Assembly (NCBI GenBank): GCA_964607765.1
Contig: CAZSNT010000069.1
Location: forward strand, 1 to 47,782
Direction of reading: 5' to 3'
Source: CAZSNT01 sp964607765
GTDB taxonomy: Bacteria; Verrucomicrobiota; Lentisphaeria; Oligosphaerales; JABHEG01
DNA length: 47,782 nt
Each line of letters starts with the position of its first letter. Positions within the stretch are counted from its first letter, which is position 1. The translations under genes were made by a program, and so were the position numbers. A model generated the notes under the pieces. That model did not search any database, had not been told where the DNA came from, and saw only the letters and a list, made by a program, of their open reading frames with translations. Positions 33,855 to 42,929 of the stretch are shown in pieces.

Positions 33855-35507
33855 ATGAAACACAAGTTCGCGATCCTAATCACGCTGGCTCTGTGTGCAG
33901 TGGCGAGCGTGACCGCGGTCTATAGGGCCGCCTACACGCCCGAGGAGCTTGCCGCACTGCATTCGCGTGCGTCCGAGGTAGACTGGGACAGCATCACTGT
34001 CGGTGGTTCCGAACGCATGACGCTGCGCATTCTGATCGGTTCGACCGGCCGCGAGGGCAGCTGGATCGAGCGGATGCTCGAGGAACGATTCAACCTGGAG
34101 ATCGAGCCGATCTTCCTGGGGCCGGCCGCCTACACCTACGGCAAACCGCTGATGATGGCGGGCGGCGACGTGCCGGACGTGCTGTTGGAGCCGGACCCAA
34201 TCATGGTTCAGCGCGATGCGTACCATGGGTTCCTCCTGCAACTGCCGCGCCACGTCATCCTGAAGCATGCCCCGAACTACGTAGGGGCGCTCAAGCAAGG
34301 GGACGCTATCGGCTGGCTGTACGCGAACTGGAACGGGCGCAATTACGGCATTCCGAACACGTTCCTGTCCCTGCGCTGGTCCGTGCCCGGTGTGTGGCGC
34401 GCCGACTGGCTGGCGAACGTCGGAATCGACACCGTGCCAGAGACGCTCGAGCAGATGCACGAGGCACTGCGGCGATTTACGTTCGCCGACCCGGACGGCA
34501 ATGGCAAGCAGGATACCTGGGGCATGTCCGGTGACGTGACCAACTGGTGGTGGGCGTCGTTCGCCGACATCTTCGGCGCCCACGGCGTGCTGCCGTTTGA
34601 CTGGATGGAGCGCGACGGCACGGCTGTGTGGGGCGGCACACTGCCCGAGGCGAAACAGGCGCTGGCCGTGCTTCGGGCGTGGCACGAGGAGGGCATCATC
34701 CACCCGGACTTTGTCACGGACAAGAGCCGGGAGTCGTTGCACCGCAAGTTCTACAACGGCGTGACCGGCTACATCTACTACGACGGCAAGCACCATGTAC
34801 TCGACCCGGACGAACCGAACTCGCTGGTGCAGAAGATGCGGACGCTTAACGCCGATGCCAGGGTTGTCTGCGGCGTGTTCCCGTCCGGGCCGGAGGGCAA
34901 GCGCGGCGGCCGAGTGTGGTCGGGTGGGCACGTGGTCGCGTTCGGGCGACACATGGAGTCACGCCCCGCCGATGTCATTCGTGTGCTGCGCATTTTCGAC
35001 ACGCTCGTCACCGACGAGGAGCTCTACCTCGCGTCGCACCTGGGCAAACGCGGCGTGCACTGGGATTACCGCGATCCCGACAGCGGCCCGAGCAGCGGCG
35101 TCACGCGAATCGGCGATTACACGGACCCGAACGTGGCCAAACGCGAGTGTCTCGGCTCCATCGAGAGCGGTCCGTTCTTCCCGCTCTGCGGGCCGCCTGA
35201 CATCGTCGACAAGTATGCGCCCAAGAAGGAGATGGACTTCAACTGGCGGTATCGCCACCCGGACTGGGCGCTCAGGGACGTGCTCGGCAAACCGGATGCC
35301 GTGCCGTCCGCCGCAGAGTTTCTCGGGGATCTCCGCAACTACCAGATGACTACCTTCGCGGAGATCATCCGCGGCGACCGGCCGCTCGACTACTTCGACG
35401 AATTCGTGAGCAACTGGCTGCAGCGGGGCGGGGCGCGCATGACCGAAGAAGCCACCGAACTGCTCAAGGAAAAGGCCAGGATCTACGCGGAAGTGGGGGC
35501 GGAGTGA
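33855..35507 (+). CDS. ABC-transporter solute-binding protein, Lpl/YtcQ type
   Basis: A 550-aa sugar-binding protein with an N-terminal hydrophobic signal (FAILITLALCAVASVTAV) but no lipobox Cys, so it is periplasmic or membrane-anchored rather than a lipoprotein as in Gram-positive LplA. LRILIGSTGREGSWIERML and the YGIPNTFLSLRW loop are typical of cluster-type binding proteins for oligosaccharides; DPDGNGKQDTWGMSGD is the Asp-rich, Ca-like loop of the same group. It delivers oligosaccharides to the two permeases encoded downstream. The 104-bp gap to the first permease contains a hairpin. Its ligand is probably a product of the polysaccharide lyase or glycosidases in the same locus. Confidence 0.88.
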   Translation: MKHKFAILITLALCAVASVTAVYRAAYTPEELAALHSRASEVDWDSITVGGSERMTLRILIGSTGREGSWIERMLEERFNLEIEPIFLGPAAYTYGKPLMMAGGDVPDVLLEPDPIMVQRDAYHGFLLQLPRHVILKHAPNYVGALKQGDAIGWLYANWNGRNYGIPNTFLSLRWSVPGVWRADWLANVGIDTVPETLEQMHEALRRFTFADPDGNGKQDTWGMSGDVTNWWWASFADIFGAHGVLPFDWMERDGTAVWGGTLPEAKQALAVLRAWHEEGIIHPDFVTDKSRESLHRKFYNGVTGYIYYDGKHHVLDPDEPNSLVQKMRTLNADARVVCGVFPSGPEGKRGGRVWSGGHVVAFGRHMESRPADVIRVLRIFDTLVTDEELYLASHLGKRGVHWDYRDPDSGPSSGVTRIGDYTDPNVAKRECLGSIESGPFFPLCGPPDIVDKYAPKKEMDFNWRYRHPDWALRDVLGKPDAVPSAAEFLGDLRNYQMTTFAEIIRGDRPLDYFDEFVSNWLQRGGARMTEEATELLKEKARIYAEVGAE

Positions 35508-35528
35508 GAGGGGGTGGGGGGAATGCCG

Positions 35529-35565
35529 GATGACGTCTTGCGGGAGTGTGGGTCAGTGCGTCATC
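35529..35565 (+). other. Intercistronic hairpin between binding protein and permeases
   Basis: GATGACG (35529-35535) and CGTCATC (35559-35565) can pair around a 23-nt loop. It lies in the 104-bp gap after the solute-binding gene. Hairpins here often protect the upstream message and lower expression of the permeases, but the stem is short and unproven. Confidence 0.3.
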
Positions 35566-35611
35566 GAGTCACTGCGTCACAGACGCTTCGACGGGGCAGC
35601 AGGGAGACGAA

Positions 35612-36535
35612 ATGACTAATCCCCAACAAGGTCCACCGCTATATCGACCGTACACGAAGCACCGTGAGCTCTTGCTCATGCTCGTGCCGGGTGTGCTGTG
35701 CTTTGTGATCTTCTGTTACCTGCCCATGGGCGGGCTGATTCTCGCGTTCAAGGACTACCACATGGACGTGGGCGTGCTGCGCAGCCCCTGGAACGGGCTT
35801 GCGAACTTCGCACGGCTCTTCCGCGGCGCGGATTTCCTCCTTGCCCTGCGCAACACGGTGACGATCAGCCTGCTGCGGCTTGGTTTCGGCTTCTTTGCGC
35901 CAATCATCCTCGCGCTGCTCCTCAACGAAGTGCGCGTGTCCTGGTACAAACGCACGGTGCAGACTGTGACGTACCTGCCGTTCTTCTTCTCGTGGGTGGT
36001 GCTCGGCGGCATTTTCCTGATGCTGTTCTCCATCAAGGGCCCAGTGAACCAGATCGTGGTGTGGTGCGGCGGGGATCCCGTGCAGTTCCTGACCAGCGAC
36101 GCGTGGTTCATCACGATTCTGATTGTGACGGGAATCTGGCAGAGCGTGGGGTACGGGGCGGTGATCTACCTGGCTGCGCTTGCGGGCATCTCGCCAACAC
36201 TCTACGAAGCGGCCGTGGTCGACGGGGCAGGGCGCTGGAAGCAGACACTGCACATCACGCTGCCGTCACTCACACCCACGATCATCACCCTGTTCATCCT
36301 GAATCTCGGCCGCATCATGAACGCCGGATTCGATCAGATATTCAATATGTACAACCCGCTCGTCTACGATGCATCGGACATCATCGACACATACGTGCTG
36401 CGCCGTCTCATGACCATGGATTTCAGTCTGGCCACCGCTGCCGGGTTGTTCAAAGCTGTGGTCGGACTGGTTCTGGTAGTGACGGCAAACTCCGTGGCGA
36501 AACGACTGAGTAAGGGTGAGCAAGGGGTGTGGTGA
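35612..36535 (+). CDS. ABC sugar permease, LplB/UgpA-like
   Basis: A 307-aa inner-membrane permease of the CUT1 importer class. The start at 35612 (MTNPQQGPPLYRPYTKHREL) has AGGGAGACGA before it; the longer frame has no such site. Six hydrophobic helices are visible, the first at LLMLVPGVLCFVIFCYLP. The cytoplasmic EAA loop that docks the ATPase is YEAAVVDGAGRWKQTLHITL. YLPFFFSWVVLGG is characteristic of the LplB subgroup. The stop overlaps the next permease start (TGATG). Confidence 0.93.
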   Translation: MTNPQQGPPLYRPYTKHRELLLMLVPGVLCFVIFCYLPMGGLILAFKDYHMDVGVLRSPWNGLANFARLFRGADFLLALRNTVTISLLRLGFGFFAPIILALLLNEVRVSWYKRTVQTVTYLPFFFSWVVLGGIFLMLFSIKGPVNQIVVWCGGDPVQFLTSDAWFITILIVTGIWQSVGYGAVIYLAALAGISPTLYEAAVVDGAGRWKQTLHITLPSLTPTIITLFILNLGRIMNAGFDQIFNMYNPLVYDASDIIDTYVLRRLMTMDFSLATAAGLFKAVVGLVLVVTANSVAKRLSKGEQGVW

Positions 36536-37410
36536 TGCACAGGACACCAGGCGAAAGACTCTTCAACGTCGCGAATCTCTTCCTGCTCGGCGTATTGACC
36601 GTGCTCGCGGTGTACCCGTTTGTCTACACGGTGTCGATCTCGCTGAGCACGGCCGGCGAGGCGGCGCGGGACGGACTGCACCTGTATCCGCGCGAGGTCA
36701 GCCTCACGGCCTATGAAATGGTGCTCAAGAACCGGGAGATCGTCGTCGGATACCTGAACACGCTCTTCCGCACGGTCACCGGCACATTGCTCACGCTGCT
36801 GATGACGTGTTTGTGTGCCTACCCATTGTCGAAGAAGTACCTGCCGCACCGGCGTGCCATCACCTTCGGGATTCTGTTCACCATGCTGTTTCACGGCGGC
36901 CTGATTCCCACGTATCTGCTGATCAAAGGCCTCGGTCTGACCAACAGCCGACTCGTCTACATTCTGCCGACCATGCTCAGCGCGTTCAACGTGATCATTG
37001 TCAAGAACTTCTTCCAGAGCATTCCGGAAAGCCTCGCCGAGAGCGCGGGCATTGATGGGGCAGGGGACTTCCGGACGCTGTTCCAGATCTACATCCCCCT
37101 GTCCAAGCCCGTGCTTGCCACCGTGGCGCTCTGGACCGCAGTGACACACTGGAACATGTGGTTCGATGCCATGATTTACATCACCGAGGACCGTAAGCAG
37201 GTCATGCAGATGTTCCTGCGCCGCATCGTGATCGAGAACAGTACCGAGATGATCGAGAAGGGCCTGATAAATCCGGACCTGACCCAGTTCACGCCGGAGA
37301 CGATCAAAGCCGCCACGGTCGTCATCACCATTCTGCCGATGCTTCTGGTCTATCCGTTCGTTCAGAAGTACTTCGTCAAAGGCATCATGCTGGGCGGCGT
37401 GAAGGAATGA
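36535..37410 (+). CDS. ABC sugar permease, LplC/YtcP-like
   Basis: A 291-aa partner permease. I choose ATG 36535, which overlaps the previous stop by one base; GTG codons at 36529 and 36532 are alternatives. About six helices; the EAA loop is LAESAGIDGAGDFRTLFQIY; the ending PFVQKYFVKGIMLGGVKE is the signature C-terminus of this subgroup. Forms the channel with the preceding permease. No ATP-binding subunit is encoded nearby, as usual for Lpl-type systems that borrow a shared MsmX-like ATPase. The next gene overlaps its stop (ATGA). Confidence 0.93.
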   Translation: MHRTPGERLFNVANLFLLGVLTVLAVYPFVYTVSISLSTAGEAARDGLHLYPREVSLTAYEMVLKNREIVVGYLNTLFRTVTGTLLTLLMTCLCAYPLSKKYLPHRRAITFGILFTMLFHGGLIPTYLLIKGLGLTNSRLVYILPTMLSAFNVIIVKNFFQSIPESLAESAGIDGAGDFRTLFQIYIPLSKPVLATVALWTAVTHWNMWFDAMIYITEDRKQVMQMFLRRIVIENSTEMIEKGLINPDLTQFTPETIKAATVVITILPMLLVYPFVQKYFVKGIMLGGVKE

Positions 37411-40229
37411 CCGTGCGACTGAATGCTCTGTTGGTCTTGTGTGTCTGTTGCAGCTGCGTCGCGGCAACTCCCAAGGGCAGACTGCGCAACGGCAACTTCG
37501 AGGCGCCGGGTGACCTGTGGATGAGCGGCGGCGGGGTGCCGGACTATTGGCAAGTCTCCGGTCATCCCGTGCGCATGGGCAGAGGCGGACCGAACTCCAG
37601 CAGGGAATTGCACGGGAGCATCGGGCTCAATCACCGCTGGCACCCTCTTTCCGGCCGAAGTCTCTACCTGGTCGATCCCGACGGCGCGTTGGTCAGCCAG
37701 ACTCTCGATGGCGCTGTCGCAGCCGGACTCACCGCGACGCTCCGCTACCACCTGCAGAGCTACAGCCGCGCGCCGTTCACGGTCACGGCCAGCCTGTTGA
37801 TGGACGGCCGCGAAGTGGCATCACGCCAAAGCGCGGGCAAACAGATCCCGTACAGACCGGAGTGGTCGACGGAGGAGTTGGTCCATCGCATTGCCGCCAA
37901 CGGCAAGCTCACCGTGCGTTTTGAGTTCACCGGAAAAGGCGAGATTCGCCTGGACGAAGTGAGGGTCATACTGATGACAGGCAACGAACTGGCTGCGACC
38001 GCTGAGACTGAACGACTCCAAGTGCAAGTGACAGCACTGCCGACGGGCACACCCGCACAGGGCCGGAAGCGGGCCGTGCTGGCCCATAGCCTGGCGGCCG
38101 CTGCAGAACTGCTGGCCACCGACCGGCTGCCCATGGCGAAGACGATACTCGACGACGTCAATCAGGCAATCCCGAAGACACTTGGAGAGCCAGCCCACGC
38201 CGTAGACGGATATCCGTTCATTCTGTCCGTTCCGAATCCGGAGGCCAATCCCGTTTTTCAACGCTGGCTCACTCGCATGCGGGAGGCTCTCAGCAAGCCG
38301 GAACGCCGCTTCCCCCTGCCGTCCTCCGATACACAGACACTGGGCGGGCTCTCCAGCCGGGATGGCACGCGGGCCACCGGTGCGCAGGCACGAGATTTCG
38401 CCGAGGCCGCTGTGCAACCGGAGAGCGCGTTGTGTGATGATCCCGAGGCGTTCATGCGGAGCTACCGGCGCGTGCACCACTACCTCTGGAACGTCCACTG
38501 TCATGGGGGGAGCGATTGGTTGGGCGACCTGTTCGCGCTCAATTCCCTCACCCGCGCCGCGGTCACGCTGACCAGCGTCTACCCGGATCTGATTCTGCCG
38601 CACGAACGCCGGATCTGGGACGGTGCCATGCGGAGCATCTGTGACAAGCAAGTTGACGCCCTCAAGCAGTGCACCGGGCGTTACTGCAACATTGATTTGG
38701 CCTTCGCCCTGAACGCCCTGAACTGCTCGGTCTACCTGGACGACGACACCGCTCGGAGCGAGGGTGGTCGTCTGGTCGAGGCCCAGAAGGCCAACCTCTA
38801 TCCCGACGGTGCGTTCGCCTACATCGACAGCCAGAACGAATGCCCCGGCTACCACACGGCCGTGGTCGATATGCTCAAGGAGTACTGGCTGATGTCACGC
38901 AGCCCTGTTGCCCGCGAACTGCTCGTGGCGAGCCGCAACTACTTCCCGTTGACCTGTGCCGAGAACAAGCTCGAGGGATTCTGGACGGCGCCCATGTGGA
39001 AGCACATGTGGAACGGTTCCGGGGGCCGGGGGGCCGGCACCACGTTCGCGTTCACGCGCGATCCGTGGAACCTGGCGCTCGCCGGCGAGCTCAGCGACCT
39101 GGTCAACGCCCATTTCTACGATCCCGGCGCCCAGGCCAGAGCGTTGCCTGACGATTTCATGGTCTTCGACCGCAACATCGTGGGACCGCGCGGCAAATAC
39201 GCCCGCTGGACCTTCGCGACCACGGCCCGCCGCATTCGCGACGAACACCTCGGGCGCATGACCTACGCCGGGTGCATGATCACCAACCCGGTCGACAGCG
39301 GTCGCGCCAAGCTGAACGCCGCCCTCATGGCCGCCTACCCGCGCGTGCAGACCAGAGCGACGTCCGACAAAGTCGGCGGCTGGCAGGCAAGTGCCCATCT
39401 CAGTCATGCTGAAATCGTCGGCATCACCATGGGGCGCACCGTCGGAGCAGTTACTGCTGTTCATCAACTCGAGGGCACCAGCTACGGACCGAGCAGTTGG
39501 CCGTCGAACTGGGACGGACGCCAGCGCTGGATCAACCTGCCCGACCGCGTCATCGGCATGATCGAGGTACTACCGCGCGATGGCGCTCAATCGGCCTATG
39601 ACGTGTCCATCCGGCTGCGTCTTGGCTACGGCCGAGCCGGGCATCTGGAGGAGAAGACCATCGAGTCTCTCGAGGATGGCTCATTCGTCTACGGTGATCT
39701 GCGGGTCATCATCCACGAGACCAATTTGCCGATCCGGCGCACGCAGCTCAGCGGCGTCGTTCGCGATACGCCACTCAAGGCCACCGAAGTCGTCCTCCAG
39801 GCCCCGCATGGCGGCCCGGAGGCGACTGAGCCGGTCCAGTTCGACGCCGGGACAGTCTACTTCGCGGTCGTGGAAATCCGCCCGGTCTGGATCAAGACCG
39901 ACGCTTCCGTGGTGCGCCGAACGCAGGACGCGCTCTGCGCACTGGACGTGACAGTGGGCAACCGACAGGTCATCCTCTGCCACAACATCGGAGCGACAGC
40001 CGCAGTTCGGCCGACAGGAGACAGCCAGCAACGCCGTTCGGCAGCGGTCAGCCGCGGCGAGGAGCCAGTCGCGCTTCAGGCGCTGCCCCGGGCCTCGCGC
40101 CTGAACGTCCCCGCCAGACAGCACGCTCTGATCCTGGCAAGTCCCGACGCGGTAGACCATCAACCGGCGCGCCTCGTCTTTGACGACCTGCTGCTACCGA
40201 GTCACGAAGCCCGTGGGAAGACGCGATGA
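37407..40229 (+). CDS. Exported polysaccharide-lyase-like protein (toroid plus beta-sandwich)
   Basis: A 940-aa protein translationally coupled to the permease (ATGA overlap), with a Cys-rich signal peptide (LLVLCVCCSCVAA). Residues about 25-190 look like a carbohydrate-binding-type jelly roll (LRNGNFEAPGDLW, then GEIRLDEVRVILM). The middle part, about 330-560, is helical like an alpha/alpha toroid, with conserved-looking WNVHCHGGSDWLGDLFALN and SQNECPGYHTAVVDML supplying candidate Asn, His and Tyr residues. The rest (from about 600) is strand-rich. This order fits PL8-type or heparinase-like lyases acting on uronic-acid polysaccharides, but family assignment is uncertain. Coupling to the importer suggests its product is the transported sugar. 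Confidence 0.7.
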   Translation: MTVRLNALLVLCVCCSCVAATPKGRLRNGNFEAPGDLWMSGGGVPDYWQVSGHPVRMGRGGPNSSRELHGSIGLNHRWHPLSGRSLYLVDPDGALVSQTLDGAVAAGLTATLRYHLQSYSRAPFTVTASLLMDGREVASRQSAGKQIPYRPEWSTEELVHRIAANGKLTVRFEFTGKGEIRLDEVRVILMTGNELAATAETERLQVQVTALPTGTPAQGRKRAVLAHSLAAAAELLATDRLPMAKTILDDVNQAIPKTLGEPAHAVDGYPFILSVPNPEANPVFQRWLTRMREALSKPERRFPLPSSDTQTLGGLSSRDGTRATGAQARDFAEAAVQPESALCDDPEAFMRSYRRVHHYLWNVHCHGGSDWLGDLFALNSLTRAAVTLTSVYPDLILPHERRIWDGAMRSICDKQVDALKQCTGRYCNIDLAFALNALNCSVYLDDDTARSEGGRLVEAQKANLYPDGAFAYIDSQNECPGYHTAVVDMLKEYWLMSRSPVARELLVASRNYFPLTCAENKLEGFWTAPMWKHMWNGSGGRGAGTTFAFTRDPWNLALAGELSDLVNAHFYDPGAQARALPDDFMVFDRNIVGPRGKYARWTFATTARRIRDEHLGRMTYAGCMITNPVDSGRAKLNAALMAAYPRVQTRATSDKVGGWQASAHLSHAEIVGITMGRTVGAVTAVHQLEGTSYGPSSWPSNWDGRQRWINLPDRVIGMIEVLPRDGAQSAYDVSIRLRLGYGRAGHLEEKTIESLEDGSFVYGDLRVIIHETNLPIRRTQLSGVVRDTPLKATEVVLQAPHGGPEATEPVQFDAGTVYFAVVEIRPVWIKTDASVVRRTQDALCALDVTVGNRQVILCHNIGATAAVRPTGDSQQRRSAAVSRGEEPVALQALPRASRLNVPARQHALILASPDAVDHQPARLVFDDLLLPSHEARGKTR

Positions 40230-40281
40230 GCCATAAGGCTGAATCACGCCAGAAGGATCTGAGATTATGAGGTGGACCGCA

Positions 40282-42405
40282 ATGGAACGGAAGGTGCTGA
40301 TGGCGATGTGCAGTTTTGCAGCAGCAACGGGCCTTACTGTTGGGGCCAGATCCGCCGAATTTCACGTGTCCGTTACCGGCAGCGACAGGAATCCGGGCAC
40401 GCGTGAGAAGCCGTTTGCGACTCCGGAACGTGCCCGTGATGCGATCAGGCAGGCCGGACTCGCGGGCAAGACCACGTGCACGGTCTGGCTGCGCGGCGGA
40501 GTTTATCGGCGCGAGAAGCCCTTCGTTCTCGGTGAGCAGGACTCCGGAACGCCGGAACACCCGATCGTTTACCGAAGCGTCGAAGGAGAGACGCCGCGAC
40601 TGGTCGGCGGGACCGTACTCAAACCGGACGCGTTCTCCCCGGTTGACGATCCGGTGTTGCTGGATAGGCTGCCCGAGGGCGCGCGGGGAAAGGTGTATAC
40701 GCTCGATCTGGAAGCCCACGGCATCAAGCACACGGCTCCCTATCCTGACAAGTTCACCGACAACGGCGGCATCTTCGAGCTCTTTTTCGACAACAAGCGC
40801 ATGCCGGTCTCGATGCACCCCAACAAGCACGGGGCCATGACAATCAAGCGTGTCGTCATCAACGGCGGCGGCCAGGAGAAGCCCGGCAGCTGGGGCGTCT
40901 ACTACAACACGGGCACGCCCGAGCAGAAACGCGCGCTGGAGAGCGGGTTGGGCCCGCGCCCCGGCGTATTCGAGTATCGTCCCGAGCATGCAGCCGCTCA
41001 CGCGAAGTGGGCCAAGGTGATCGACCGTGGCGTCTGGCTCAAGGGCTACTGGCGCGTCGTGTGGCAGAATGAGACCGTCCGGGTCGGCGCGATCGATACC
41101 GGGAAGCGGACAGTCACGCTGGCCGTCCCTGTGTCGCACGGGATCGGCAACAAGTACCATCGCCCGGAGGGATCGGGCGAGGAGATCTACTGGGTCATGA
41201 ACCTGCTCGAGGCGGTTGATCGGCCCGGGGAATGGGCCGTTGACTTCAAAGACAGGAAGCTCTTCTTCTATCCACCGGGGCCGCTTGCGGATGCCGACGT
41301 TCTGATCTCGGACACCAGGCAGCCCGTCGTCGAGTTGCGGAATACGCACGACATCGAGCTGAGAGGGCTGATCGCCGAGGGCAGTCTGGGCGACGGGGTC
41401 CGTATCATCGGCGGCGCCCGGAATGCTGTTCGGGGTTGCACGGTTCGCAACGTGGCCAAGTACGGCATTGTTGTGACGGGTGGCTCGAAACATGTCGTCG
41501 AGAGCTGTGATCTGTACGCGCTCGGGGCTGGCGGCGTTGGATTGTCCGGCGGGGACGCCAACGCCGAGCCACGCGTACCGGCGGGCCATCGCGTCGAGAA
41601 CTGCGACATCCATCACTTCGGCGAGATCGAGCGGGTGTACGCGCCGGGCGTGAATGTCGGCTACCGCGGTGGCGGCGGCGGCAGCAGGAAGGTCGATGCG
41701 GTGGGCATGATTGTCCGCCACAACGCCATCCACCACTGCCCGCATGCGGGGGTGCTGTTCAACAGCTTCGACAATGTGTTCGAGTACAACGAGGTCTTCC
41801 AGTTCGCGCTCGTCTCGAACGACATGGGCGCGTTCTACAGCTACTCGAAGCCAGGCTGCATCGGCAACAACACCTTTCGCTACAACTTCATGCACAGCTC
41901 ACCGGAAGGTGACGGCGTCTACTACGACTACGTGGCCAATCACCCCCGCGTCCACGGCAACATCGCCTACAGGCTCGGGCCGATCGATACCGCGAAGAAG
42001 GCGAAACGAGGCTGCGGGTTCCTGATCAAGAACGGCACGACGAACCGCGTCGATATCTTCAATAACATCGCCGTGGACTGCAAGACGGGCTACTGGATCA
42101 ACGCGGGGGAAGGCTCCGTACTCCGTGACAATGTGGCTGTCGCCTGCGGCAAGAACCACGGCGCGCTGGACCTGAAGACGTACCGGGACAACCCCGGCTT
42201 CGTCGATCGTGATGCAATGAACCTGGCACTGCGGGAAGATGCGGCAATTCACGCGGATCTGGACGGATTCCAGAGGATCCCATTCGGCAAGATCGGTCTC
42301 TACGCCGACGAGTTCCGCAGGAGCTTGCCGAGGCGCCGCCGCGAGCTGGCGGATTGGGCGCCAGGTGAAGACGCGTCCCGGTATGACGTGCTCGATCGGG
42401 AGTGA
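40282..42405 (+). CDS. Exported right-handed beta-helix protein, GH141-like (copy 2)
   Basis: A 707-aa protein. ATG 40282 is preferred to 40267 because GAGGTGG (40269-40275) precedes it; it begins MERKVLMAMCSFAAATGL, a signal peptide ending near ARSA. The opening is the GH141-type pattern: FHVSVTGSDRNPGTREKPFA, then VWLRGGVYRREKPFVL, EQDSGTPEHPIVYRS and LVGGTVL. Beta-helix coils run from about residue 350 to 620 (AVRGCTVRNVAKYGIVV, NTFRYNFMHSSPEGDGVYYD). Known GH141 enzymes include alpha-L-fucosidase and xylanase, but this is inference. It shares the same build with the protein at 13511 while diverging in sequence. It sits between the lyase-like and glycosidase-like genes of the uptake locus, 52 bp after the former. 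Confidence 0.8.
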   Translation: MERKVLMAMCSFAAATGLTVGARSAEFHVSVTGSDRNPGTREKPFATPERARDAIRQAGLAGKTTCTVWLRGGVYRREKPFVLGEQDSGTPEHPIVYRSVEGETPRLVGGTVLKPDAFSPVDDPVLLDRLPEGARGKVYTLDLEAHGIKHTAPYPDKFTDNGGIFELFFDNKRMPVSMHPNKHGAMTIKRVVINGGGQEKPGSWGVYYNTGTPEQKRALESGLGPRPGVFEYRPEHAAAHAKWAKVIDRGVWLKGYWRVVWQNETVRVGAIDTGKRTVTLAVPVSHGIGNKYHRPEGSGEEIYWVMNLLEAVDRPGEWAVDFKDRKLFFYPPGPLADADVLISDTRQPVVELRNTHDIELRGLIAEGSLGDGVRIIGGARNAVRGCTVRNVAKYGIVVTGGSKHVVESCDLYALGAGGVGLSGGDANAEPRVPAGHRVENCDIHHFGEIERVYAPGVNVGYRGGGGGSRKVDAVGMIVRHNAIHHCPHAGVLFNSFDNVFEYNEVFQFALVSNDMGAFYSYSKPGCIGNNTFRYNFMHSSPEGDGVYYDYVANHPRVHGNIAYRLGPIDTAKKAKRGCGFLIKNGTTNRVDIFNNIAVDCKTGYWINAGEGSVLRDNVAVACGKNHGALDLKTYRDNPGFVDRDAMNLALREDAAIHADLDGFQRIPFGKIGLYADEFRRSLPRRRRELADWAPGEDASRYDVLDRE

Positions 42406-42621
42406 GACGAGCCTATGGCTCATCCCGCTGTTGAAAGGCGCCCGGCGGCGGCCGACTCCGAATGAAGGGCTCTTCATCTCACTCCTCATCTCACGGTCAT
42501 CCCATAGTGGAGCGAAAACCGGCTATTGATCGCTGTTTTCAAGGCTGATGACATCAGTTCTCGCGAGACCCCAGTTTGGACATTCGAACCCGCGGAGCTC
42601 AATCGGGGCCTGTCTCCGGTC

Positions 42622-42694
42622 GTGCCCGTGCCCGTGCCCGGTTCCGGGCGAGTTCGGGCACGGGCACGGGCACCGCTGCGCTGGGCACGGGCAC
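42622..42694. repeat. GTGCCC/GGGCAC hexamer repeats forming a 19-bp perfect hairpin
   Basis: Three GTGCCC units (left arm 42622-42640) are mirrored exactly by a right arm 42655-42673 of CGGGCAC-type repeats, with a 14-nt loop. A further GGGCACGGGCAC follows at 42683-42694. The structure sits in the 524-bp gap before the DUF5703 gene. There is no T-tract. It may attenuate or stabilise the message, or be a dispersed repeat. The rest of 42406-42835 shows no gene; TCTTCATCTCACT motifs near 42470 and 42723 are inverted relatives of the minisatellite that follows. Confidence 0.8.
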
Positions 42695-42835
42695 GGACTG
42701 GCCATCCCATGGGACGGCTGTGTCTTCATCTCACTCTTCATCCGAATGGCGGCCTCCTCCCTGGCAGGTATCTCGGGGATGGCGAGTGGGTGCAGCATGC
42801 TGGCATATTGGACAGGCATGCCTGACTTGGTGTGT

Positions 42836-42907
42836 GATGAAGAGTGTGATGAAGAGTGGAATGAAGAGCGGGATGAAGAGCGGGATGAAGAGTGGGATGA
42901 AGAGTGG
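42836..42907 (+). repeat. Six tandem 12-bp units with in-frame ATGs ahead of the DUF5703 gene
   Basis: Six units of RATGAAGAGYGK at 42836, 42848, 42860, 42872, 42884 and 42896, with only single-base differences. Each holds an ATG in the same frame as the gene at 42930, encoding Met-Lys-Ser-Gly/Val, plus a purine-rich GAAGAG about 8 nt before the ATG of the next unit. The array ends 22 bp before the chosen start. Confidence 0.9.
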
Positions 42908-42929
42908 GCAGCCAACAAGGAAGACCATC

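Noticed and set aside
40048..41895. Minus-strand frame of 615 codons opposite the GH141-like gene
   Set aside because: No family features; the plus strand has the beta-helix opening and coils.
42576..42929. Upstream start of the DUF5703 gene at 42576
   Set aside because: Would translate the hexamer hairpin and put the signal peptide 118 residues inside the protein.
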